The notes: generated by a model not told the origin, from the sequence alone. A stretch of DNA of 6,650 bases from Candidatus Hydrogenedentota bacterium (GCA_023384315.1 JAHDWY010000076.1:1-6650), one strand, 5' to 3'; shown: positions 1 through 6,650, counted from the stretch's first letter. Translations and numbers: made by a program.

Positions 1-122
1 CATCTTCACCCAAGCATGTAACTCAACCGTAGCCGGACGCACGCGCGATGACTTGGTGCAACTCCCGAAAACCATCATCCCCTCTCACACACGCGAAGGC
101 GGGGGCAGGCGAGGACCCATCT
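1..122. other. Left non-coding flank
   Basis: This stretch lies downstream of the stop codon of the large minus-strand gene. I see no convincing coding region in it: the short open frames crossing it have no family resemblance and overlap the real gene. No hairpin with a T-run is visible after the TAA stop on the minus strand, so a factor-independent terminator for the large gene is not apparent. The G-rich segment around 95-118 resembles the GC-rich dispersed sequences common in such genomes, but it has no clear second arm here. Confidence 0.5.
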
Positions 123-3100
123 TTACCAACGTATCCGGTAGCGTCCCGCGCCGCGCTTGCCCATCGTAAACGCAATGCGCCCATCCCGCACATCGTAGGG
201 CACGCTCCCAATTTCCTCCTGCGTCCCCGCCGCGAGGGCCGTCACCCGCACGCCTTCCGCCGACGCAGGCGCGCCCGGCATCAATCGTGCCAGATCGATT
301 GCGACCGTAAACGCCTTCTCCCGCGGATACGGGAACACGACCAACTCGCGGTCGCCCTTGTTCACTTTGACCGATCCCTCCGTAGCGATTGCGCCAAAAT
401 CAACCCACGTGTCCGGCGGGTTCATGTGGGCGTCGAAATCCGCTTTCGCAACCTCGGACGCGTCCACCTGGGCATCGATAGCGCCAAGCCGCACGTTTGT
501 AATTTCACCGCCGTTACGCTCCACGAGCAGCTTCCCAATCAGAATCCGGTTGCCGCTCGTAGCGATTCCCTTCAACGGCACCCGCTCGCCTTCCTTGTGC
601 AAGCCGATGGTGATGTTGTACTCCGCGATGGGCTCCGCAGGGATAACTGCTTCGTAAGGTCCATCGACCACCGTTTCTCCCGCGTTCCATTCGGTCGTCG
701 CCTTGGGTAGCGCGTGATCCCCTTGAAAGGCAATCGAATCGGCCGTGGCAATCAGCGGCGTTGTAAAATGAACGAAGCAGACGTAGTCCTTGTCCAACCT
801 GTCGTTCACATTCCACGCGTAGCGCAGCCGAATCCGATTCCCGCCGAGCCACTCGAACGACTCAAGCCGCGGCTCGATATCTTTCTCCCGGTTCAGGTAG
901 GGCATGTGGAACGACGTCCGCGCATCGCAGAACACGAACTCCGGACACTCCGCGTAGTCGGCATACGACCCGTCACGTAGCGCTGTTTCCACGACCGTAT
1001 CCGGTCCCAAGGCCAGCACACCCCATTGCGGCAGCACGCGCCCTTCGATTTCCCACGGCGCTTTGTCCCAGTTCACCCAAACCGTTAATCCCGAGTCGTA
1101 GGAAATCCGCTGCCGCGTGCGTTGTCCCGCGACCAATGCCACGCTCGCGGGCGCCAGTTGCCCGTCCACTTCATACAGGATGGTCGTCGGTTTCGCCATA
1201 TTTGCGAGCCGCTGAATCGGATGCATCATGTGATGCTCTTTCGCCACCCACTGCACGTTGTCCGTCTGCGCCGCGCCGATGAATCCCGCGTGCCCGTACG
1301 CGATTTCCTGCGCGCGGTACTTGTCGATTTGTTGCACCGTTCCCGTGTCGAATCCCCACTGATGGTCGTATCCCCGCCGGAACCAGCGCTCGTAATAGCC
1401 CATGCCGTGGTTCACCATCTGCGGATGCAGCTTGAGCAGGTCGAAATCGAGGAACGCCGCATGGTCCTCGCCGCCGGAAACCTGCGCCTCCGTGCCGTCC
1501 ACGAGCCCCGCCCAATAAAAATGGTTATTCCCTTCGCCGAAGAGCGGCCCGCCATGCGTGTCGCGTTCGTACTGGAACAGCTCCTTCTCCTTTTCGATCT
1601 TGATCGACATCATCGCCGCCATGGGTTCCGCCGAGTCGTGATCGAGTTGATGCCAGGGATGCACGCAGGTATGCACGTCGAGATAGGCCGCATTGGTGCC
1701 ATACCGCTCATGGATGATTGGCGAGTTCTGCTTTGCGAATCCGAGTTCCCGCGTGCACTTGATGCCGAAGGCCTGCACGCCGGTTCCCGCGTTGTACCAA
1801 CCCAGCGACGGCGACCCATCCGCCAGCAGCGGACGCGCCGTTGGATCGTACGAAGGCGCGTCGGGGTACATGTCGATATAGTTTTCGTGCAACGACCACA
1901 CATATCCGCACTCGTTCGCAGCCTTCCCGAATTCAATCATCCCTTCATCGCCCCCGAACTGCGGGTTCGCCGGAAGATGGTCCGGCAGTTTCACGTCGTA
2001 CCCGAAGTGCTGCCACACGTGCGAAATGATCGCGAGATGATCGACGCCGTTGTCCTTGAGGTCGAGCAGATTCTCCGCGTCGCCCACGTACGTCCCATCG
2101 TGGTGTTGCCAGATGTCCAGCATGATCCGCGGACCCAGCAGATCGAGATACGACGACGCGGGGTGGGGGAGGTTCGGTAACACTTCATTGACGTTCGGCG
2201 ACACGGCGATGTAGCCAAACTCCTTCAATGGATTCCGCGTGCCGTCGGTCTTCGGCTCGTAGGTTGCTTCCCCCTGTGGACACGCCGATCCGTGCGACTG
2301 CGTCCAATCGAGGTATCGGGAAACAAAGGCGAACTGCGCGGGAAGAAACTGCACCGAACCGTTGAGATAGGGAACTTGAATGACTTTGCGAAATGGCGTA
2401 TCCCCCGCGTGGCCCAACGACAGCCCGCTCAGGACCGGTTGCGAGCATTCCGCCGCGACCGTCAATGCCTTCCCCTGAATCCCAAAACGCCACGTCACGT
2501 CGACCGTCGCGCCGTCGAATGGGTACTCCCAGTTAACAGTCAAAACATTGTCTTTGCCGAGTTCGACCGTTCGCGCCGTCCCGCCTCGAAGCGGGACGAA
2601 TTCCTCTCGATCGCGCACCTGCCGCACGGCCGAAACGCCACCCCCCGCCGCGGGACGAAAAACGACCTGGCCGCTCGCGGAATCGATAAAATCGTCCAGC
2701 GTTCCGGAATCAGGCCGGTAGGTATAGACGACTTCACCGTCTTCACCCTCGTACCAAAACCTGTAGGCGAAGCCATCCTGTTCAACCCGGTTCGTGTACC
2801 TGACGAGATTCGACGGGATCACGCCGTCCGAAGGATTATTTGACAGTGCGACGAGACTCGCGTTCGCGGTTGCTTGAAGCGCGGGCAGATGCATCATGTC
2901 CCGCGCATACGACGGCGTATCGTCCTCGGAACCCACGATGATGGCGGCCTCGCTGAAGTGCGAGTGATCCCAGCCAGGATTGTTTTCCGGTCCCGGTTCC
3001 ACTTGCAGCCGGATCCATACGTTCTTTCCGGCATACGCAGACAGGTCGAACTCATAATCTTTCCACTTACCCAGCGCGTAGTGTTCGCGAAGCAGTTCGT

Positions 3101-3527
3101 GCTCGGCATCGACCTCGATTACGTAGGCGCTGAACGTCACGCCGTCGCTCCTGTCCGGCTCCATCGATTCCGGCCGCATGGCGATGCCAAACCGCAGCGT
3201 GATGGGTTTGCCTTCCGGCAGGCGCATGGGAAAGTCGGCCCATGTCCTCCCCGGTGGGATCCGCCAAGGCGAGTGGATCAGCAGGGCCTCGCGACCCAGC
3301 ATCCGTTCCCCGGGCGAATAGGTTACACCCGTAGCAGGATCGAAATGCCCGGTCCATCCGGGCGGCATGTGCTTAACGTCGCCGTCATACGACTGATACC
3401 CGACCTGGTAGTAAACGAGATCGTTGAGCGGCGTCTTGCCGTCCGGCATCAACTCCAGATTCTCCAAAGCCGACACGACTGGACAGGCGATGACCAAGAC
3501 GGCAATACACCACGATGCAGTTCTCAT
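123..3527 (-). CDS. Secreted multidomain glycoside hydrolase-like protein (GH101/GH129/DUF5696-like)
   Basis: This gene encodes a large exported protein of 1134 aa, probably a glycan-degrading enzyme of the periplasm or cell surface. The start at 3527 is chosen over one 18 codons upstream because it has a good ribosome binding site and opens directly with a signal peptide: a short basic start (MRTASW), a hydrophobic core, and a VSA cleavage site after residue 20. The segment VIAC (12-15) also fits a lipobox, but the hydrophobic stretch before it is short. Residues about 25-205 look like a carbohydrate-binding-type beta-sandwich (W-K-D-Y-E-F-D-L-S-A-Y-A-G-K-N-V-W-I-R-L). Residues about 215-475 are also beta-rich. 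Residues about 485-780 look like a TIM barrel, with SLHENY near 545-550, AAYLDVH (Asp617) and PLFGEGN (Glu665). An Asp nucleophile on one strand and a Glu acid/base some tens of residues later is the arrangement known in GH101 and GH129 alpha-N-acetylgalactosaminidases; the assignment here is inference from motifs. Residues about 884-1000 and 1000-1134 are beta-sandwich domains. The substrate is unknown. Confidence is high that the gene is real and exported, moderate for the family. Confidence 0.72.
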   Translation of the reverse strand: MRTASWCIAVLVIACPVVSALENLELMPDGKTPLNDLVYYQVGYQSYDGDVKHMPPGWTGHFDPATGVTYSPGERMLGREALLIHSPWRIPPGRTWADFPMRLPEGKPITLRFGIAMRPESMEPDRSDGVTFSAYVIEVDAEHELLREHYALGKWKDYEFDLSAYAGKNVWIRLQVEPGPENNPGWDHSHFSEAAIIVGSEDDTPSYARDMMHLPALQATANASLVALSNNPSDGVIPSNLVRYTNRVEQDGFAYRFWYEGEDGEVVYTYRPDSGTLDDFIDSASGQVVFRPAAGGGVSAVRQVRDREEFVPLRGGTARTVELGKDNVLTVNWEYPFDGATVDVTWRFGIQGKALTVAAECSQPVLSGLSLGHAGDTPFRKVIQVPYLNGSVQFLPAQFAFVSRYLDWTQSHGSACPQGEATYEPKTDGTRNPLKEFGYIAVSPNVNEVLPNLPHPASSYLDLLGPRIMLDIWQHHDGTYVGDAENLLDLKDNGVDHLAIISHVWQHFGYDVKLPDHLPANPQFGGDEGMIEFGKAANECGYVWSLHENYIDMYPDAPSYDPTARPLLADGSPSLGWYNAGTGVQAFGIKCTRELGFAKQNSPIIHERYGTNAAYLDVHTCVHPWHQLDHDSAEPMAAMMSIKIEKEKELFQYERDTHGGPLFGEGNNHFYWAGLVDGTEAQVSGGEDHAAFLDFDLLKLHPQMVNHGMGYYERWFRRGYDHQWGFDTGTVQQIDKYRAQEIAYGHAGFIGAAQTDNVQWVAKEHHMMHPIQRLANMAKPTTILYEVDGQLAPASVALVAGQRTRQRISYDSGLTVWVNWDKAPWEIEGRVLPQWGVLALGPDTVVETALRDGSYADYAECPEFVFCDARTSFHMPYLNREKDIEPRLESFEWLGGNRIRLRYAWNVNDRLDKDYVCFVHFTTPLIATADSIAFQGDHALPKATTEWNAGETVVDGPYEAVIPAEPIAEYNITIGLHKEGERVPLKGIATSGNRILIGKLLVERNGGEITNVRLGAIDAQVDASEVAKADFDAHMNPPDTWVDFGAIATEGSVKVNKGDRELVVFPYPREKAFTVAIDLARLMPGAPASAEGVRVTALAAGTQEEIGSVPYDVRDGRIAFTMGKRGAGRYRIRW

Positions 3528-3531
3528 CACG

Positions 3532-3538
3532 TTCCTTT
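3532..3538 (-). promoter_or_regulatory. Ribosome binding site of the large secreted protein
   Basis: Read on the minus strand, AAAGGAA stands four bases before the ATG at 3527. It decides the start in favour of the methionine that opens the signal peptide and against the ATG at 3581, whose extra 18 residues are charged and would bury the signal peptide inside the protein. Confidence 0.7.
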
Positions 3539-3598
3539 CAGCACCACGTAATCTCCGCTCCCAGTGTCTATCCACTTCCAAGAAGCAAAAGTATTGTT

Positions 3599-3632
3599 CC
3601 CTCCCCGTGGACGGGGAGGGCCAGGGAGGGGG
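3599..3632. repeat. GC hairpin with overlapping G-quadruplex motif, probable dispersed repeat
   Basis: CCCTCCCCG (3599-3607) and CGGGGAGGG (3612-3620) form a perfect 9-bp stem closed by the loop TGGA. The right arm continues into a second G-rich block (3624-3632), giving four G-tracts of three or more at 3613-3616, 3618-3620, 3624-3626 and 3628-3632, with loops of 1, 3 and 1 bases. That meets the usual rule for an intramolecular G-quadruplex on the plus strand. The block 3624-3630 can also pair with 3599-3605 instead, so two folds compete. The element lies between two minus-strand genes. It could end transcription of the upstream zinc-ribbon gene, but no T-run follows the stem directly on that strand; only a CTTTTGCTT stretch lies about ten bases further on. 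Its look is that of an intergenic REP-like repeat, which I cannot confirm from one copy. Confidence 0.6.
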
Positions 3633-3672
3633 TCTTCGTCAATGCGCAGTCGAGTCAGCGTCGGGAGGATTA

Positions 3673-4323
3673 TCACCCGTCGCTGCTCTCCGCCATGCGC
3701 TTCCCGAGTTCCACCATGGCCGCGTCTTCATACAGGAACCACACCATGTGGTCTTGTACGAACGTGGCGTGCAACCCCGTACCGTCCCCGTTCGTCCACC
3801 GGTAGTAACCAAACGGGACGGTCTTCATGGTGTTCATCAGCTCGACGGGATCGGCGGAATCGGGGTAGTACTTCATCTTCTCTTCCTCCGCGATAAACTC
3901 GAGGGCGACCAGATTCGGCGCCGAGAGCGTCATCATGAGTCCAAGCCCCTCGCCGCCCGTGCCCTCGAAAATCATCTCTCCTTCGGACCCCACGATATCC
4001 TCCACGGCCGCCTTGGACATGCCGCGCGATATCCGGGCGCATTCCTCTTGCGTCACCGTTTTAATTCCGCGGCTGACCAAAATGATCCCCGCCGTTGCGC
4101 TGCCAAGGACTACGAGGCCAATCACAGCAACCCCGATCAAAACCAGTGCTTTGCGGGAGCTCTGTGCTCGCCGTGGAGCGACGTTTGCGAGCTTCGCCTG
4201 AATGTTCGGCGCCTTGCCCGGCACGACGAATTGGTGCCCGCATACGCAGGTCTTGGTTTGTCCGGCAAAAACGTCCGAGAGGTGTAACTGTTTTCCACAG
4301 TTATCGCAGGTGATTTCGGCCAT
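3673..4323 (-). CDS. Zinc-ribbon, single-membrane-helix protein with SmpA/OmlA/DUF3862-like tail
   Basis: I do not recognise a named gene; the function is unknown. The 216-aa product has three visible parts. Residues 6-28 hold a CxxC and a CxC pair (Cys6, Cys9, Cys26, Cys28) in the pattern of a zinc ribbon, with AGQTKTCVCGHQFVVP matching the short zinc-ribbon heads frequent in Planctomycetota-type membrane proteins. Residues 59-83 form one strongly hydrophobic membrane helix after a basic linker (R51, R52, R57, K58), which predicts a cytoplasmic ribbon and an outside C-terminal part. The tail begins with I-S-R-G-M-S-K-A-A-V-E-D-I-V-G (98-112), the hallmark opening of small SmpA/OmlA or DUF3862-like beta-lactamase-inhibitor-like folds, and ends in alternating aromatic strands (YYRWTNGDG, MVWFLYED). 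The ATG at 4323 has a purine-rich ribosome binding site. The large exported enzyme lies 145 bases downstream on the same strand, but the hairpin between them argues against simple cotranscription. A sensor or an envelope-assembly role are both possible guesses. Confidence 0.75.
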   Translation of the reverse strand: MAEITCDNCGKQLHLSDVFAGQTKTCVCGHQFVVPGKAPNIQAKLANVAPRRAQSSRKALVLIGVAVIGLVVLGSATAGIILVSRGIKTVTQEECARISRGMSKAAVEDIVGSEGEMIFEGTGGEGLGLMMTLSAPNLVALEFIAEEEKMKYYPDSADPVELMNTMKTVPFGYYRWTNGDGTGLHATFVQDHMVWFLYEDAAMVELGKRMAESSDG

Positions 4324-4515
4324 AATTCCCCCTTCCCCTCAACGCTAACCCCCCGTGTAACGTTAACTAAGGTATACCACATTCGGACATTCCGCATGCA
4401 AGCGCTGAGCACGCGGCGACACGCGTTTGGTCCGTGCTTGTTCCGAGAGCCCCGATCGCGATACTGTATTGGCTTTCCTTGGGAATCCACACGTAACCTG
4501 CGATCTACTATTCCT
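4324..4515. promoter_or_regulatory. Divergent intergenic region between the zinc-ribbon gene and uup
   Basis: This 192-base gap must hold the start signals of two genes read in opposite directions. It contains an imperfect direct repeat, AACGCTAAC (4341-4349) and AACGTTAAC (4359-4367), 18 bases apart from start to start, and a perfect palindrome GGTATACC (4371-4378). For the minus-strand gene, TATACC inside that palindrome could be a -10 with a weak TTGCAT -35 about 19 bases upstream. For uup, a TACTAT (4506-4511) stands four bases before the ATG and could drive a nearly leaderless transcript; TTGTTC (4438-4443) with TACTGT (4462-4467) is a weaker alternative. All promoter calls are by eye and uncertain. 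Confidence 0.35.
4328..4338 (-). promoter_or_regulatory. Ribosome binding site of the zinc-ribbon protein
   Basis: On the minus strand GGGGAAGGGGG ends four bases before the ATG at 4323. The run is unusually G-rich for a Shine-Dalgarno sequence but is purine-only and well placed, and it supports this start. Confidence 0.5.
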
Positions 4516-6441
4516 ATGAGTTCCGCTTCACCCCAGGCTATTCTCAGTGTCCAGAACGTTGTTCGCAGTTTCGGCGCGCAACCTGTTATCCGCGACATCT
4601 CCTTGACCATCCATGAGGGTGACCGCATCGGCCTGATCGGGCGGAATGGCTCCGGCAAATCGACGCTGCTCAAAATCATGGCGGGACTGGACGAACCGGA
4701 CGCGGGGATCGTCACGCGAATGCAGGGGCTCCGCGTCCACCTGCTGGATCAACAGTGCGCCCTCGATCGCAGCCTCACGGTGGGGCAGGTGCTGGACGGC
4801 GCCGCGACGGACGTGCGCAGTCTCATCGACACCTTTCACAAGCGCATGGAAGAACTCGCCGCGACCTCGGCCGGAACCGCAGCCCACGATAAACTCGCGG
4901 ACGAAGTGGCCTTTCTCCAGCACGAGATGGAGATCGCCGACGCCTGGAATCTCGATGAAGACATCAAGCGCGTGACCGTCGCGCTCGATTTGCCCGACCA
5001 CGGCCGCAAACTTTCGACCTTGTCGGGCGGCGAATTGCGCCGCGTCGATCTCGCCGCCAATCTGGTGCGGCACCCGGACGTGTTGTTTCTCGACGAGCCC
5101 ACCAACCACATCGACGTGCCCAGCGTGCGCTGGATCGAAGACTTCCTCGCCCGGTACCAGGGAAGCTGCGTGCTCGTTACCCACGACCGGTATTTCCTCG
5201 ATCGCGTTGTCAACCGGATCGTCGAACTCGAGCACGGCGCTCTCTACTGCTACCAGGGAAACTACGAGCGTTTTCTCGAACTCAAGACCATCCGGGAAGA
5301 AAACGAGGCGCGGTCGGAGTCAAACCGGCAATCCACCCTGCGCCGCGAACTCGCCTGGCTTCGGCGGGGGCCCAAAGCCCGAAGCACCAAGCAGAAAGCC
5401 CGCATCGACCGCTTCTACACCTTGGAAGAGCAAGGCCCGCCCGAGCAGCACCGCATGTTCTCCTTCGAGATCCCCCAGCCGGAACGCCTCGGCAAGCAAA
5501 TCCTCGAGGCCCAAAAGATCTGGAAGAAGATCGACGGCAAACCGCTCTTCCACGATCTCTCACTCATCATGCAGAAGGACATGCGCGTCGGAATCCTCGG
5601 TCCCAACGGCAGCGGCAAAACGACGCTGCTGCGCGTGCTCATGGGGGAAGAGCCCCCGGACCGCGGACGCATTATTATCGGCGACAATACGGAATTCCTC
5701 TACGTCGACCAGTCCCACGAGGAGATCGACCCCGAGGCCAGCATCCTCAAGCACGTGTCCAACGGCGTGAAGGAAATGGACGTCAATGGCCGCCGCGTGC
5801 ACATCCCTGCCTACCTCGAGAGTTTTCTCTTTGACCGCGCCGCCATCATGGCCCCCATGAAGCACCTCTCCGGCGGCGAACGAAACCGGCTCGACCTCGC
5901 CAAGAAGCTCCTCCGCGGCGGCAACTTCCTCGTCTTCGACGAACCCACCAACGACCTCGACCTCTCGACGCTACGAGTCTTGGAAGAGTCCATCCTCTCC
6001 TTCGACGGCTGCGCCCTCATCGTCAGCCACGACCGCTACTTCCTCAACCGCATCTGCACCCACCTCTTCGTCTTCGAAGGGAACGGCGAAGTCATCTTCA
6101 TCACCGGCAACTACGACGACTACTTGGTCTATAAGGAGAGCCGCACGCCTGTCCCCAAGTCCAAATCCCAAGAAAATGCCCCACCGCCCCGCCCCGCCCA
6201 GAGTGTCTCCGGGGCTCCCCGAAAGCGCTCGTGGAAAGAGAAGAAAGAACTGGAAGGCATTGAGAGCGCCATTCATGCGGCGGAAGCTGAGGTCGTCCGG
6301 CTGGAAGAGATCGTGAACGACCCCGGACTCTACCAGCGGGACTACCAGGCGGCGCAGGAAGCCATCGGAAAACTGGAACGTGCGCGAGCCACCGTGGAGC
6401 AGCTCTACGGCCGATGGGAGCACCTGGAATCGCTCGATTAG
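4516..6441 (+). CDS. uup: ABC-F family ATPase, Uup type
   Basis: This is a soluble duplicated ABC ATPase of the ABC-F group, which acts on ribosomes and, in the Uup branch, is also linked to DNA-structure binding and genome stability. It has no membrane segments. Domain 1 has Walker A GRNGSGKST (42-50), signature LSGGE (169-173), Walker B LFLDEP (190-195, catalytic Glu194) and switch His223. The interdomain linker (about 245-340) carries ELAWLRRGPKARSTKQKARI, the typical Uup linker. Domain 2 has Walker A GPNGSGKTT (362-370), signature LSGGE (451-455), Walker B FLVFDEP (471-477, Glu476) and His504. A proline-rich hinge (about 550-568) leads to the C-terminal coiled coil (571-641) with WKEKKELE and a final LYGRWEHLE, as in Uup. 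The 641 aa match the roughly 635 aa of Escherichia coli Uup. The start at 4516 is chosen because it sits just before the first conserved strand; an in-frame ATG at 4396 would add 40 arginine-rich residues with no family counterpart. No Shine-Dalgarno is visible before 4516. All catalytic residues are intact. Confidence 0.93.
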   Translation: MSSASPQAILSVQNVVRSFGAQPVIRDISLTIHEGDRIGLIGRNGSGKSTLLKIMAGLDEPDAGIVTRMQGLRVHLLDQQCALDRSLTVGQVLDGAATDVRSLIDTFHKRMEELAATSAGTAAHDKLADEVAFLQHEMEIADAWNLDEDIKRVTVALDLPDHGRKLSTLSGGELRRVDLAANLVRHPDVLFLDEPTNHIDVPSVRWIEDFLARYQGSCVLVTHDRYFLDRVVNRIVELEHGALYCYQGNYERFLELKTIREENEARSESNRQSTLRRELAWLRRGPKARSTKQKARIDRFYTLEEQGPPEQHRMFSFEIPQPERLGKQILEAQKIWKKIDGKPLFHDLSLIMQKDMRVGILGPNGSGKTTLLRVLMGEEPPDRGRIIIGDNTEFLYVDQSHEEIDPEASILKHVSNGVKEMDVNGRRVHIPAYLESFLFDRAAIMAPMKHLSGGERNRLDLAKKLLRGGNFLVFDEPTNDLDLSTLRVLEESILSFDGCALIVSHDRYFLNRICTHLFVFEGNGEVIFITGNYDDYLVYKESRTPVPKSKSQENAPPPRPAQSVSGAPRKRSWKEKKELEGIESAIHAAEAEVVRLEEIVNDPGLYQRDYQAAQEAIGKLERARATVEQLYGRWEHLESLD

Positions 6442-6650
6442 AAGGAAAGTACTTCGAGCAAGTTGAACTATTGTACGGTAAATAAGATATCACTTGAGAT
6501 TAGTTAAATATCAATCATGACATATATAAAACCCATATTGAGTAAACAATGTGGTGTATAACGTTGACTTTTGACCCATTTTTACATTCTAAGTTCCTTA
6601 AATTCAATATGTTATAGTATATTTATACACGAGCGCATGATGCGGATGGC
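6442..6650. other. AT-rich flank after uup, possible promoter region of a next gene
   Basis: The base composition changes abruptly after the uup stop: 6481-6630 has 38 G or C in 150 bases. No open reading frame of note and no clear terminator hairpin are seen. The stretch holds two TTGAC boxes (6564-6568, 6571-6575), TTTACA (6581-6586) with TTCAAT (6603-6608) at 16 bases as a possible -35/-10 pair, TATAGT (6613-6618), and the small palindrome GTATATTTATAC (6617-6628). Inverted pairs are CATATTGA (6534-6541) with TCAATATG (6604-6611), and GTGTATA (6554-6560) with TATACAC (6624-6630). GC content rises again from about 6631, where an ATG at 6637 (reading MMRM to the edge) could begin a plus-strand gene; it lacks an obvious ribosome binding site and is cut by the window end. 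Confidence 0.4.

Noticed and set aside
87..119. A GC-rich segment that might be a terminator or palindromic repeat after the large gene
   Set aside because: Only very short self-pairing (about 3 bp) can be drawn and no T-run follows on the minus strand.
1122..2180. A 352-codon open frame on the plus strand inside the large hydrolase gene
   Set aside because: It lies fully antisense to a gene with a signal peptide, a ribosome binding site and recognisable domains. Its translation is rich in Arg, His and Val with no domain pattern, as expected from the complement of GC-rich codons.
3528..3581. An 18-residue extension of the large secreted protein from the ATG at 3581
   Set aside because: The added residues are charged and would hide a good signal peptide; the ribosome binding site lies before the ATG at 3527 instead.
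3424..4287. A 287-codon plus-strand open frame crossing the 3528-3672 spacer
   Set aside because: It runs antisense to the zinc-ribbon gene and reads through the hairpin repeat. The product has no coherent fold signals, and the minus-strand gene has clear cysteine motifs and a membrane helix.
4396..4515. A 40-residue N-terminal extension of uup from the ATG at 4396
   Set aside because: The extra residues are arginine-rich and without counterpart in ABC-F proteins, which begin just before the first beta-strand, and there is no ribosome binding site ahead of 4396.
4528..5235. A 235-codon minus-strand open frame within uup
   Set aside because: It is the complement of the first ABC domain of a strongly conserved protein and shows no family resemblance of its own.
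4516..6441. Uup-like gene as an antibiotic-resistance ABC-F protein
   Set aside because: The linker and the C-terminal coiled coil match the Uup housekeeping branch, and the long antibiotic-resistance-domain extension of resistance ABC-F proteins is not seen.

Overview
The window comes from a GC-rich bacterium. Its codons are dominated by G/C-ending forms, and it carries a large exported enzyme and a zinc-ribbon/membrane protein of a style common in Planctomycetota, Hydrogenedentota and related lineages. That placement is an inference from protein style; no taxonomic marker is present.

Layout, left to right: (1) 1-122, a short non-coding flank. (2) 123-3527, minus strand: a very large secreted protein (1134 aa) with a signal peptide, N-terminal beta-sandwich regions, a central probable TIM-barrel hydrolase domain that resembles the GH101/GH129/DUF5696 group, and C-terminal beta-sandwich domains. 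(3) 3528-3672, a spacer holding a 9-bp perfect GC hairpin whose right arm runs into a four-tract G-quadruplex motif; it looks like a dispersed repeat. (4) 3673-4323, minus strand: a 216-aa protein with a zinc ribbon, one membrane helix and a SmpA/OmlA/DUF3862-like tail. (5) 4324-4515, a divergent intergenic region. (6) 4516-6441, plus strand: a complete Uup-type ABC-F ATPase (641 aa) with both nucleotide-binding domains and the C-terminal coiled coil. (7) 6442-6650, a strikingly AT-rich tail (38 G/C in the 150 bases 6481-6630), with inverted repeats and a possible start of a further gene at the right edge.

The three genes do not form an evident pathway. The two minus-strand genes share direction but are separated by the hairpin repeat, and uup is a housekeeping-type translation factor read away from them. 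I see no defence system, CRISPR array, transposase, tRNA or rRNA. The points most worth a second look are the secreted hydrolase with its candidate Asp/Glu catalytic pair, the zinc-ribbon membrane protein, the hairpin/G-quadruplex repeat, and the AT-rich island after uup.
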